Shown: in pieces, positions 46,048-55,529 of the stretch | How positions within the stretch are numbered: the first letter of the stretch is position 1 | Layout of the letters: each line of letters starts with the position of its first letter | DNA from: Alkalilimnicola ehrlichii | GTDB taxonomy: Bacteria; Pseudomonadota; Gammaproteobacteria; Nitrococcales; AK92 | Direction of reading: 5' to 3' | Assembly (NCBI RefSeq): GCF_003399765.1 | Contig: NZ_NFZV01000019.1 | Span: 1 to 64,000 of the forward strand | Length of the DNA: 64,000 bases | Position numbers and translations under genes: made by a program | The notes under the pieces: generated by a model | The model's database searches: none | What the model was told of the DNA's origin: nothing | What the model saw: the letters and a program-made list of their open reading frames with translations, nothing else

Positions 46048-47395
46048 CTAAGCCGCTACCGGTAAATCCAACAGCACGACAGCCACACCGAAGTAAATCA
46101 ACAGGCCGGCGATATCCGCCAACGAGGTCACCAACGGCGTGCTGGCCGTTGCCGGATCCAGTTTGCAGCGCTGTAACAGCACGGGAAGGGCCATACCGAT
46201 CAGGCTGCCGGCCACCACTACCAGCACCATGGCGATGGCTACAACGGCAGCGACTTCCGGCGCGGCGCGGGTAAGGCCGAGCAACCAGACAGCAGCGCCG
46301 ACCGTCACGCCCAAAGCCGTAGCCACCCCGATCTCCCGCCCCAACACATAGCCCCAGTCGCGGGGCCGCACATCTCCCGTCGCCAAGGCAGGACCGCCAC
46401 GTCGCAGCCTGTGCACCGGCATTACCGCCGGAGTCGACCACCAAGGGGAGAAAAGTCACCAGCACCAGCATGGCTTGCAGGGAGGCCTCAAATTGGGCGA
46501 TGACGCTACTGCCGATCGCCCCGACAACGATCAAAAGCAACAACCAACCGATTCGCTTGCGGTAGAGTAAGCCGATACCGGCATCCCGTAGCCGCAACCC
46601 AAGCAAGCCGACGCCGCCCAGTTTTTGGAAATCTTCGGTCGAGGCTTGTTCGGCGACATCGAGCAAATCGTCAACCGTCGCCATCCCGAGCAAACGCGCT
46701 TCGTCGTCAACGATAGGCAACGCCTCCAGGTCGTAATGCCGTACCATCTGCACGCCGCGCTCGCGGTCGGCATCGGCGCGGATGAAGATAGGCGGCCCTT
46801 GCAACAAACTGCCTACCTGCGACGCCGGTTCCGCCAAAACCAGGCGTTTCAGCCGCAACGCACCCAGAAAGCGCCCATCGGCGTCTTCCACGAACACGAC
46901 GTTCGTCATCGCCAAGCGCGCCGCCTGCCGCCGAACCTCTTGTAACGCCTTGGCCACACTCCACTCCGGCCGCAACCGGAGGCAATCCGGGTCGGCTAAG
47001 CGGCCGATGCTCCGCGGCGGATAAGCGAGTAAACGGCGCGCGCGAGCCTGCTCCGGCTCCGGTAAGGGTGCAATCAAGGCATCGATAGACGAGGCATCGA
47101 GCGCACCTAGCAAAGCGGTCCGGTCATCGGCCGGCATGTCTTCCAGCAAGGCCGAGGTTTGATAGTTCGCTAAATCCTCCACCAGCCACGTCTGATAAGG
47201 CGGCTTGAGCTGACTCATAACCTGAGCCGCTTTCTCCTGCGGCAACATTTTGAGCAAAAAAACCCAATCCGGCCGATCTTGCTCTAATAACAAATGCGCG
47301 ACGTCGGCGGCAGGCAAGCGATCCAACAACTCGCGCAACGCCGGCCAACGGCGCTGCTTAAGCAGCTTTCGTGTATAAGCGACATGTTCTTTCAT
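46048..47395 (-). CDS. mgtE: Complete MgtE-type magnesium transporter, frame interrupted
   Basis: Frames 47395-46400 and 46422-46048 join into about 449 residues, the usual MgtE length. N domain with repeated helices (RWPALRELLDRLPAADVAHLL, DWVFLLKMLPQEKAAQVM), CBS pair (AMTNVVFVEDADGRFLGALRL, LEALPIVDDEARLLGMATVDD), then helices with PLVVDSGGNAGAQAAT and the pore Asp in LADIAGLLIYF. Between 46390 and 46402 two single bases appear to be missing; adding them gives AATLAVRALATGDV, the family pattern. A longer false frame continues to 45911. Takes up Mg2+ through the inner membrane, gated by cytosolic Mg2+. Confidence 0.87.
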
Positions 47396-47404
47396 ACTGC
47401 ACCG

Positions 47405-48151
47405 TTACCGGCCGAACAGGCCCACACCGCGATCGTTACGCGCCTCGTCGATCGGCAGTAAAGACCAACTCACTTCGCTGACGACCCCTTCTAAGCTCAA
47501 CCGCGCCACGGCTTGCTCAAGGAAATCGTTATTTTTCCCGGTACCCGATAACTCGGCCTCTACCCGCACTTTGTCGCCGCCGTCGCCATCCGCGCTGTGT
47601 AAACCGCGCAGCAACAGCGGTCCGTTATTAACGATATGCATCAATAAGGCCCGAATATGCGCTTCGTCGTCGCGACGAACCACAATGCGCAAGCGGTAAT
47701 GGCTCTCAACTTCGGTTTGCTCGTCGAGCGGTTGCCGATTAATCCAGCCAGCTAACGGGCGGAGCGTAAAATGCGCCAGCAGCACCACGAAGGTCACTAA
47801 GGTAGCGTGAATCACGAAACCGGAACCGGCCAACACCCCAACCGCCGCCGCACACCATAAGGTAGCCGCCGTGTTCAAGCCGCGTACGTTGAAGCCATCG
47901 CGCATGATGACCCCGGCGCAGAGAAAGCCGATGCCGGACACCACCTGCGAGGCCACCCGGGTCGGGCTAAGCTCGCCCTCGACCATCACACCGAGCATGA
48001 CGAATGCCGCGGCCCCTAAGGACACCAAGGCATTGGTTCGCAAACCGGCCATTCGCTGCCGGCGCTGGCGCTCGACACCGATCAACGCGCCCAACAACAC
48101 CGCCATCAGCAGATGTCCAGCCGCAACGAGATAAGGCATGATTGTAGCCAT
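47405..48151 (-). CDS. MgtC/SapB family membrane protein
   Basis: 248 residues from ATG 48151 (GGGAG upstream; the open frame runs to 48337 without support). Five helices with signatures GALIGVERQRRQRMAGLRTNALVSLGAA, GIGFLCAGVIM and RGLNTAATLWCAAAVGVLAGSG, followed by a soluble ACT-like C-terminal domain of about 90 residues (HYRLRIVVRRDDEAHIRALL). MgtC proteins support growth in low Mg2+ and modulate ATP synthase or phosphate uptake in pathogens. It lies 9 bp from the start of mgtE and probably forms an operon with it. Confidence 0.9.
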   Translation of the reverse strand: MATIMPYLVAAGHLLMAVLLGALIGVERQRRQRMAGLRTNALVSLGAAAFVMLGVMVEGELSPTRVASQVVSGIGFLCAGVIMRDGFNVRGLNTAATLWCAAAVGVLAGSGFVIHATLVTFVVLLAHFTLRPLAGWINRQPLDEQTEVESHYRLRIVVRRDDEAHIRALLMHIVNNGPLLLRGLHSADGDGGDKVRVEAELSGTGKNNDFLEQAVARLSLEGVVSEVSWSLLPIDEARNDRGVGLFGR

Positions 48152-48241
48152 AACGTACTCCCCTCTCCCCAACCCACTGGCAAACAGGCCGGGGAACTCG
48201 CCGAACCGGCTTCCGCGGCAAGCGGAAGCGGTCGTTATCCG

Positions 48242-48321
48242 GTGGGAAGCACAAAATGCCTCTCTCTCGTAGCTCGCCTGCCGCCAAGCAGGCACGACAA
48301 GGGACATTTTGTGTTTCCCAC
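48242..48321. repeat. 80-bp near-perfect inverted repeat upstream of mgtC
   Basis: Arms at 48242-48260 (GTGGGAAGCACAAAATGCC) and 48302-48321 pair at 17-18 of about 19 positions and enclose a second stem CCTGC/GCAGG. It is about 90 bp upstream of the MgtC/SapB start. Possible roles: leader RNA of mgtC on the minus strand, or a small MITE-like element. Confidence 0.6.
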
Positions 48322-48449
48322 ACGCACACGATGACACGTTTGCATGACAGGCAAAGCTAAACGCTCGCCTGGCGGGCGAAAACGGTCACTGCGGAATAAA
48401 ACAAGGAAAGCGGAGTCGAAACGGACGTCGACGGGCAGTCAACGGATTG

Positions 48450-48615
48450 GATTCGCACTCGCTTCCTACCGTTTGGCGGGAAGCGAGCCAGAGATCAGCG
48501 GATTCCTGGACGCTTACCGCACGAACGGGATAAGCATATGGTTGCTACGGCAACTACAACTACTAGAGTCCAAGGAAAAATGCCCTCTGATTAGAACGAG
48601 TAGCGCCGAGTATAC
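48450..48615 (+). repeat. Dispersed hairpin element, copy B
   Basis: Second copy of the element at 37470-37645: stem CTCGCTTCC/GGAAGCGAG (arms 48458-48466 and 48479-48487), GGACGCTTACCGC, the identical 23-base block at 48554-48576 and GCCCTCTG. The rest of 48152-48727 holds the mgtC promoter area and no gene I can support. Confidence 0.6.
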
Positions 48616-48727
48616 CCACAATTGGGCGGCAAACAAGATGATTAACCACTAGCGGTCGATCACTAGCGACAAAATCTGATTTATTATGTTCGCCTCTACC
48701 GAGCCAGTTTGCGCGAGGAATAACGGA

Positions 48728-49843
48728 ATGCCTCAGCCCACAAAGCCAACTCAATCCGCACGCCGCTTCGGCCGATGGCTGCAACGCGCTATAAAACCGC
48801 GCAACCCCTATTACGACCCCCAAAAGCCCCATCACACGCCGCACGGCTTTCGGAATAACTATCCGCATGGCGCTCCGACGGGGAAAGATTTCCTACGCTG
48901 GCAATGGCAGCGGTTTCGGGCCGGGCTACCGAAACCGCCGGCAGCCCCGATCATGCCGATCGAGCCGGACCTGGCCTATCTGCACGCAAATCGGGAAGAA
49001 GCAAGCGTGACCTGGATCGGGCACGTCACATTGCTCTTGCAAATCGGCGGCCTGAATGTGCTCACGGACCCACACTTCTCCAACCGCGCCTCGCCGTTCT
49101 CCTTCACCGGCCCGCCACGCCACCAACCGCCGGGGATCGCGTTGGCCGACTTGCCGCCCATCGATGTCGTCATGCTCTCCCACAGCCATTACGATCATTT
49201 GGATCGGCGTAGCGTACGCGCACTGTATCGGCAAGCGGGCGGGCCTCCGCTCTTCCTGCTGCCGCTGGGCTTAGGGCGCTGGTTCAGCAAGAACGTCACA
49301 AAAGGCGATTGGGAGCACTTACGAGAGCTCGATTGGTGGGATACGTACGATCACCGCGACGTACGCTTCACGTTCCTGCCCGTCCAGCACTGGAGCTCGC
49401 GCACGCTGTGGGACCGCGATACGACATTATGGGGTGCTTGGGCGGCGGAACACCCTAGTTTTCGGTTTTTCTTCTCCGGCGACCTCGGCTATTCGCAAGA
49501 TACCCTCGACATCGGCGAGCGAATGGGCGGGTTCGATCTAGCCGCTATCGGGATCGGCGCCTACGAGCCGCGCTGGTTTATGCATAATCAGCATATTCAT
49601 CCGGAAGAAGCCGTCCGTATACATCGCGAACTCAGAGCACGGCGCTCGCTTGGCATCCACTGGGGCACGTTTGAACGACTCACCGACGAGCCGCTGGACG
49701 AGCCGCCACAGGTGCTCGCCGCTGCGCGCGCGGCGGCGGGCATAAGCGAGGAGGAGTTTTTTGTCGTTCGGCACGGCGAAACCTATCGCCCTGCCGACAT
49801 CCTCGAACAGCAGCCACTCGAAGCCAGCGCAAGCGAGAGCTAA
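48728..49843 (+). CDS. NAPE-PLD/UlaG-type metallo-beta-lactamase-fold hydrolase
   Basis: 371 residues from ATG 48728 (GAGGAA upstream; the frame extends to 48686). Metal-binding motif HSHYDHLD (about 150), FFSGDLGYS, and late His in LGIHWGTFE. Length and the pattern RWQWQRFRAG near the N-terminus match bacterial relatives of N-acyl-phosphatidylethanolamine phospholipase D, which cleave phosphodiesters of acylated PE; other family members have different substrates. Cytoplasmic, no signal peptide. Single gene on the plus strand, convergent with a sensor kinase. Confidence 0.83.
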   Translation: MPQPTKPTQSARRFGRWLQRAIKPRNPYYDPQKPHHTPHGFRNNYPHGAPTGKDFLRWQWQRFRAGLPKPPAAPIMPIEPDLAYLHANREEASVTWIGHVTLLLQIGGLNVLTDPHFSNRASPFSFTGPPRHQPPGIALADLPPIDVVMLSHSHYDHLDRRSVRALYRQAGGPPLFLLPLGLGRWFSKNVTKGDWEHLRELDWWDTYDHRDVRFTFLPVQHWSSRTLWDRDTTLWGAWAAEHPSFRFFFSGDLGYSQDTLDIGERMGGFDLAAIGIGAYEPRWFMHNQHIHPEEAVRIHRELRARRSLGIHWGTFERLTDEPLDEPPQVLAAARAAAGISEEEFFVVRHGETYRPADILEQQPLEASASES

Positions 49844-49882
49844 GCTTTGCGGGATTAACCCGAAGGGGGTGGGGATGACGGA

Positions 49883-51781
49883 TCACGGCGAAGCTTGGGT
49901 AGCGGCCGAGTTGACGAAGGCTTCTAAAGTGTCGATATCGACCGGTTTCACGAAATGACGGTCAAAACCCGCCGCCAAGGCCTTATCCCGGTCGGAGGCC
50001 TGGCCATAACCCGTTAAGGCAGCCATCAAGGCGTTTTTGGTGGCGGGTTCGCGCCGCATGCGGCGGGCAACCTCATAGCCGTCCATACCCGGCAAGCCGA
50101 TATCAAGCAATACCACGTTCGGCTTCGCTTGCGCTGCCAGGCGCAAAGCGTCAGTGCCATCGTTAGCCACCATCACCTCGTGCCCGGCATCTTCGAGCAA
50201 TAATGCCAGGGTTTCGGCGATCTCAGAACTGTCGTCAACCACCAGCACACGTACACCGCCAAGCCCTCGATGCTGAGACCGCTCGACCACCATCTGCTGC
50301 TCTGCACGAGAGGGTTGCCCGGCGGCCAAAGGAAATCGGACGATAAACTCCGAGCCCCGATGCGGGCCGGCACTGTGCACCGCTATCGTACCGCCATGCA
50401 GCTCAACCAGATTCTTAACAATCGTTAAACCGATCCCCAGACCGCCCTTTGCCCTATCCAGACCACGCTCGGCTTGGCCGAACAGATCGAACACATGACG
50501 CAGCACCTCCGGCTTCATCCCAATACCGTTGTCGAGCACTCGCAGCTCGGCATTATCGCCTTCGGTCGTTAAGCGCAGATCGATATTACCGCCCGCATCG
50601 GTATATTTAGCCGCGTTGGCCAGCAAGTTCACCAGAATCTGTTCAAGTCGTATCGCATCCCCTTCGACCCATACCGGAACACTAGGTCGGGCAACCCGGA
50701 CACGATGCCGCTTCTCGTCAACTAAGCTTTGTACGCTCTCTAACGCGCGATCGACAATATCCGACAGATTCACAGGCTCTGTCCGAAGCGTCACTAATCC
50801 GCGCGTTACCCGAGAGACATCCAGCAAATCGTCAACCAACGCGCTCAACCGCCGTGTCTGTCGCTTGACGATGCCGAGATAACGAGCAGCTTCCGGAGCT
50901 TCCGGCCGCTTCTCCAGCAGGTGCACGGTATTGCGTATAGCGGCTAAAGGACTACGCAACTCGTGGGCCAGCATCGCTAAGAATTCGTCTTTGTGCCGAT
51001 CGGCTTCCTGCAGTGCTTCCTCGGCAAGCTTACGGTCATGAATATCGACCGATACCCCGAACCAACGGATGATTCGACCGCTATCGGCCTCGCAGTAAGG
51101 CACGGCCCGGACAAGAAACCACCGATAGTCGCCATTCTTCGCCCGTAAGCGCATCTCCGAGACGAAAGTTTCGCCACTATAATGAGACTCTTTTAAACCT
51201 GTCAGCACCCGTTCTACGTCAGCCGGATGAACGACCTTATACGCAGCTTCCTCAACCGTGGTTGCTTTATCGTCCTGGCCAGTATAGGTAAACCATTGGC
51301 GGTTAAAGAACTCGATGTTCCCCTTGGGGTCGGCAATCCAGATAATCTGAGGAACGGCATCAGCCATTTGCCGAAAGCGTGCTTCGCTCGCCCGTAGCGC
51401 TTCTTCGATGCCTCTGCGCTCGGTGACGTCCAACAACGAGCCGATCATCCGGCAAGACTTACCGGACTGGTCGCGGGCAATGTAGCCGCGGTCCATGAAC
51501 GTCGCATAGCTCCCGTCGCGCTTACGCAGCCGGTATTCTTCATGCCATCCGTCTTCGCCTTTCTCGACGGCCATGTGTAGGCTGTCGACAACCCGCTTCC
51601 GGTCATCGGGATGGATCAGAGCCTCCCAAGCCCCAAGGCTGTGCCCCATTTCCTCGGGGGTATAGCCAAGCTGCGAAGCGACGGCATCGTTCCACGCCAA
51701 CCACCCCGTTTCGATATCCCAATCCCAGATAATGTCATTCGTGGCGCGGCTGATTAAACGTAGTCTTTGATCGCTGTCCAC
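49883..51781 (-). CDS. Hybrid histidine kinase (PAS-PAS-HisKA-HATPase-REC)
   Basis: 632 residues from GTG 51781. Two PAS/PAC units (IIWDWDIETGWLAWN; IIWIADPKGNIEFFN), HisKA with LAHELRSPLAAI, HATPase with NLLANAAKYTDAGG and DNGIGMKPE and KGGLGIGL, and a receiver domain VRVLVVDDSSEIAETL with phospho-acceptor Asp in LLDIGLPGMDG. No membrane helices. Very similar in its last 400 residues to the next gene (52027-53690), so the pair arose by duplication. No separate output regulator is adjacent. Signal unknown. Confidence 0.9.
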   Translation of the reverse strand: MDSDQRLRLISRATNDIIWDWDIETGWLAWNDAVASQLGYTPEEMGHSLGAWEALIHPDDRKRVVDSLHMAVEKGEDGWHEEYRLRKRDGSYATFMDRGYIARDQSGKSCRMIGSLLDVTERRGIEEALRASEARFRQMADAVPQIIWIADPKGNIEFFNRQWFTYTGQDDKATTVEEAAYKVVHPADVERVLTGLKESHYSGETFVSEMRLRAKNGDYRWFLVRAVPYCEADSGRIIRWFGVSVDIHDRKLAEEALQEADRHKDEFLAMLAHELRSPLAAIRNTVHLLEKRPEAPEAARYLGIVKRQTRRLSALVDDLLDVSRVTRGLVTLRTEPVNLSDIVDRALESVQSLVDEKRHRVRVARPSVPVWVEGDAIRLEQILVNLLANAAKYTDAGGNIDLRLTTEGDNAELRVLDNGIGMKPEVLRHVFDLFGQAERGLDRAKGGLGIGLTIVKNLVELHGGTIAVHSAGPHRGSEFIVRFPLAAGQPSRAEQQMVVERSQHRGLGGVRVLVVDDSSEIAETLALLLEDAGHEVMVANDGTDALRLAAQAKPNVVLLDIGLPGMDGYEVARRMRREPATKNALMAALTGYGQASDRDKALAAGFDRHFVKPVDIDTLEAFVNSAATQASP

Positions 51782-52026
51782 CTCGCTATCCCTCGTCCCG
51801 GAGCTGACTCGTTCGTTCGACCATTACCGCTACACTCCCGGTCCATGTTCCTTACGGACTTCCAGCTGCCTGCTTCTGGCTCTAACAGGCGGCGAGCTTT
51901 GGCTGGCAACGTCCTTACCCTTCTTTTTTCATTAGAACGCTCTGTCCTACAGCCGTCCCTGCGCTTTCTTCGACAGCCTGCAAAGGGTGGGGGTACGACT
52001 TACTGTTTGCTATAGTTAAGTAACGA

Positions 52027-53690
52027 CTAATGCTGGGGTGAATGCTGTTGCTCCCCTATGTTGCCCACGAACGCCTCTAACTCGGCAAGATCTACCGGTT
52101 TCGTGAAATGCCGGTCGAAACCCGCCTGCTGTGCGCGCTCAACATCGCGCGCCTGCCCGTATCCGGTTAATGCCGCCAACACCGCACCTTCCGTACGCGG
52201 ATTCTGGCGTAGACGATCAGCCACTTGGTAACCGTCCATACCCGGCAAACCGATGTCGAGCAGGATCAGCTCCGGCTCTATTTTCTCGGCCGCACGCAAG
52301 GCACTTCGACCATCGGTTTCTACATGCACTTGATGGCCCAGCTCTTTCAGCAACAGCGACATTGTCTCGGCAATGGCGGGGTTATCCTCCACCAACAAGA
52401 TACGCACTTTGCTACTCGAGTGGGGATGGGAACGAGAATTGTCGGCCTCCGGCACCGCCGCAGCGGCGGTCAACGGGAGTTTCACCACGAATTCGGCCCC
52501 TTTCTCAAGACCGTCGCTAAAGGCTTCTAGGCTGCCGCCATGCAGCTCGGCGAGCCTTCTCGCAATGTTCAGACCGATGCCAAGCCCTCCCTTCGCGCGA
52601 TCGAGCCCTACCTCTGCCTGATCGAACAGATCGAAGACCTGCTGTAACTGCTTAGGAGTCATTCCGATGCCTGTGTCGCGAACTCGGACCTCGGCGTAGC
52701 ATCCATCGGCGCCCAGCTCGATGCTTATATGCCCACCGGCATCGGTGTACTTGGCCGCATTAGTCAGCAAGTTGACTAAGATCTGTTCCAAGCGAATCCT
52801 ATCGCCCTCCACCTCAACAGGCTTTAGGGGATAGCTCACCTCAACCCAATGTCGCTTTTCCTCCATCAGGGGTTGCACACTGTCCAATGCATGCCGTACC
52901 GTCTCGGCCAGATCGACCTCCTCTTTCTTCAACTCGATGCGCTGGCGGCTTATGCGGGATACATCCAATAAATCGTCCACCAGCCCGCGGAGCGTATCGG
53001 TTTGCCGCTCCAGAATATCGAGGTAGCGTGTGACACCGGAACCGGTAACGCGCTTTACCAACTGCGCACTGTTGTGAATAGCCGTCAATGGGTTTCGTAG
53101 CTCATGGGCAAGTGTCGCCAGAAATTCGTCTTTTCTGCGCGCTTCAAGACGCAACTGCCGGTTAGCAGTGTCCAGCTCTTCGCTACGTTTTAGTAATTCG
53201 ACGGCCATTTCCTGATTCTTGGCCTGCAACGATGCCGTAAGCTTGCGTTCGGATTCGCGGGCCGCGAAAGCCGCACAAACCGAGTAACATCCTCGACGCG
53301 GTGCAAGATATAAAGCAGCTCTCCTTGCGGCGATAACACCGGCACATTGACCGGACTCCAGTAACGCTCTTCAAAGGCGCCCTCCCGACCCGGGATATCG
53401 TAGCGCTGGCAAGCCATGGTGTCGGGCGCATTGGTTGCGACCACACGCTCAAGCGAAGCGCGCAGGTTAGTAACGCCGGTGGCGGTAGGGTCGTCGGGGT
53501 TGTCGGGAAAAGCCTCGAAGACACCCTGTCCTAGTACCGCATCGCGAGTCACACCGGTCACCGCCTCCCTAGCCCGATTGACCCCCACGATGGTAAACGG
53601 CGCGGCAGGCAACAAGAGCAGATAGGCATCCGGACACGACTCAAACAGCCACCGGAAATGGGAGTCGGGAATCGCAACCCGGTCGGACAT
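52027..53690 (-). CDS. Hybrid histidine kinase paralogue, 1-base frameshift
   Basis: Frames 53690-53190 and 53229-52027 join at about 53259-53263 (one more G gives RLSRARESERKLTASLQAKNQEMA) into 554 residues. PAS domain (WLFESCPDAYLLLLP, FTIVGVNRAREAVTGV), coiled linker, HisKA with LAHELRNPLTAIHNSAQ, HATPase with NLLTNAAKYTDAGG and RDTGIGMTPK, and receiver with LVEDNPAIAETM and LLDIGLPGMDG. ATG 53690 has AGGA upstream. Lies about 245 bp from the paralogous kinase gene on the same strand. Confidence 0.88.
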
Positions 53691-53813
53691 AGCAAGATCC
53701 TGACGCAAGCGGTAAACGTTGAGCCCAGGCGGGCTGATTGGCGTAAAAACCTGAGGCTACTTTGCAGCGAGGCAAGGGTTATTAAGAAAATAGCCGAAGC
53801 AGTGAAGACAGAC

Positions 53814-54920
53814 TCATCGCAACAAGCAAGCCACCGCTACGCAACTCACGATCAGTACCGGTACCGACCACCAATGGAACTCGCGCCAAAGCCCTCTTTG
53901 ACGCGCCAAACGCAGTGCAATTAAGTTCGCCAGCGAACCGATCGCCAGGCCGAATCCGCCTACACTGACGCCCCACGCAAGCCGCTGCCAATCGTCGGCA
54001 AGCCCTTCTAAGAAAATGGCGGCAGGCACGTTAGAGATAAGCTGCGAGAACAGAACGCCCGCCGTAAACATACCGCCCGGCCATTGCTCGATATGGCTAC
54101 CGAGTAATTGAAACGCCGGCAGACTCGCTAACAGACCGAGGTCGACAAACATGAGGACAAAGATCAGCAATAATAACCAATCGACCCCCAAAACCACGCG
54201 GCGGTACAACCCGGCATAGAGAACCAGCACGGCGAGCGCGGCATAAGGCCCCCAGCCGGTTTCCACCAAAAGCAAAAAAGGCAGGTAAGACAGCAAGGAA
54301 AGCCACAGCAGCCGCTTGTTCAAAACAGGCGACTCGAAATCCCCCGCAACGCGAATCGGCTTTCGAGAAAACGCCAGCGGCACCGCCAGCACCAAGATCA
54401 GCATAAGAACCAGAGACAGGGGCGCCATCACGCTAACGAATTCGAAAAAACCGACGCCCGAAGCCTGCCAGAGAAAAAGATTTTGCGGATTTCCAATCGG
54501 GCTAATCGCAGAACCGGCATTCACCGCCAAGGCTTCGAAAACGATCAGACGCCCTACGGGCAATTCGCTCACAACGCGCAAGCCCAACGTCAACGGCACA
54601 ACGATAAACAACGCCACATCGTTGGTAACAACAGCCGACAACGCCGCAGAAAACCCCACCAGAAAGAGCGCTAGCGTTCGCTCGCCGCGGACCCGCGACA
54701 ATAACCAGCGCCCGCACTGCGCCAAATAACCGCTTTCTTCCAAACCCCGGCTTAGCACAATCAAACCGGCCAAGGCGGCAATCGTGTGCCAATCCACCAA
54801 ACCCGGCAGTTCGCCCGAGGAAAGGTCGGCGACGAAATACAACGGCGGCAGCGCCAACAACAAGGCAAGCAGTAAGAAGTCTTCGCTCAGACGCGAGCAA
54901 ATACGGCGCAACAGGTACAT
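53814..54920 (-). CDS. SLC13/YbiR-type ion transporter
   Basis: About 368 residues from ATG 54920 (the frame is open to 55031 inside the MerR gene). Eleven hydrophobic segments; motifs SAVVTNDVALFIVVPL and SAISPIGNPQNLFLWQ, with a second half LISNVPAAIFLEG, mark the ion-transporter superfamily that includes ArsB, NhaD and CitMHS; closest in pattern to E. coli YbiR. Substrate not determinable. Its start lies 39 bp after the MerR stop on the same strand, so metal-regulated expression is possible. Confidence 0.82.
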   Translation of the reverse strand: MYLLRRICSRLSEDFLLLALLLALPPLYFVADLSSGELPGLVDWHTIAALAGLIVLSRGLEESGYLAQCGRWLLSRVRGERTLALFLVGFSAALSAVVTNDVALFIVVPLTLGLRVVSELPVGRLIVFEALAVNAGSAISPIGNPQNLFLWQASGVGFFEFVSVMAPLSLVLMLILVLAVPLAFSRKPIRVAGDFESPVLNKRLLWLSLLSYLPFLLLVETGWGPYAALAVLVLYAGLYRRVVLGVDWLLLLIFVLMFVDLGLLASLPAFQLLGSHIEQWPGGMFTAGVLFSQLISNVPAAIFLEGLADDWQRLAWGVSVGGFGLAIGSLANLIALRLARQRGLWREFHWWSVPVLIVSCVAVACLLR

Positions 54921-54958
54921 CGGTGGGAATCCCAATTGGCGGGAAAAACGGACGCTAA

Positions 54959-55366
54959 CTATTCGGCCTCGTAGCGCGCATCGAATAAGGCCTCGATAAT
55001 CCGGCAATCCGCCACGCGCCCCCCGCCGCATTGAACGACCACCGAACGCAATTCATCGGCAAGCCGCTCTAGCGATGCAATCCGCTCTTCTAAACGTTCA
55101 AGATGATGCCGAGCGATGCGGTCGGCACTCGCACAATCCGAGTCCGGGTGCTCGGCTAGCGCCAACAGCTCGCTGATCGTTTGCAAATCCAAGCCCAACG
55201 ACCGCCCATGACGAATAAAACCAAGTCGTTTAATCGCGGTCTCATCGTAATACCGGTAACCGTTCGCAGCCCGCCGCGGTGGATTGAGTAACTTAAGCTT
55301 TTCGTAATGGCGAATCGTCTCCCGCGAGCACCCGCTAAGTCGCGCCACCTCGCCTATCTTGAACAT
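54959..55366 (-). CDS. MerR-family metal-responsive regulator (CadR/PbrR-like)
   Basis: 135 residues from ATG 55366. N-terminal winged helix FKIGEVARLSGCSRETIRHYEKLKLL, GYRYYDE, dimer helix with LLALAEHPDSDCASAD, and a C-terminal Cys pair CGGGRVADC. The three cysteines occupy places equivalent to ZntR/CadR metal ligands, though the C-terminal loop is short. Divergent from a metal efflux permease gene, with a typical MerR operator in between. Likely activates on Zn, Cd, Pb or a similar ion; the specific metal is not readable. Confidence 0.88.
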   Translation of the reverse strand: MFKIGEVARLSGCSRETIRHYEKLKLLNPPRRAANGYRYYDETAIKRLGFIRHGRSLGLDLQTISELLALAEHPDSDCASADRIARHHLERLEERIASLERLADELRSVVVQCGGGRVADCRIIEALFDARYEAE

Positions 55367-55381
55367 ATTCGCTAACCCCGC

Positions 55382-55412
55382 TTGACCCTGCAATGATTAC
55401 AGGGTTTAGCCT
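55382..55412 (+). promoter_or_regulatory. MerR-type operator-promoter of the efflux permease
   Basis: -35 TTGACC (55382-55387) and a -10 like TAGCCT (55407-55412) are 19 bp apart, the long spacing MerR activators correct. The spacer carries the dyad ACCCTG-N9-CAGGGT (55385-55405), close to the CadR/PbrR box. Confidence 0.8.
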
Positions 55413-55431
55413 AAGTATCGTCAGCCATAAA

Positions 55432-55503
55432 GGCAATGAAAAAAGCGCGACGCCGGCCAACGGCAAGATGCACGGCGAGCGAGGCTGCTTTTTCATTGCT
55501 GCC
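55432..55503 (+). other. Long leader hairpin before the efflux permease
   Basis: GGCAATGAAAAAAGC (55432-55446) pairs with GCTTTTTCATTGC..GCC (55487-55503), enclosing GC-rich sub-stems. It sits between the MerR promoter and the ATG at 55530, so it would fold in the 5' leader. Confidence 0.6.
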
Positions 55504-55529
55504 GGAAAGATACTCAGGAGCAATGAGGC

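Noticed and set aside
48344-48652. 102-codon frame over repeat copy B
   Set aside because: Very Lys/Arg/Ser-rich with no family pattern; copy A does not keep the frame, so the shared sequence is not protein-coding.
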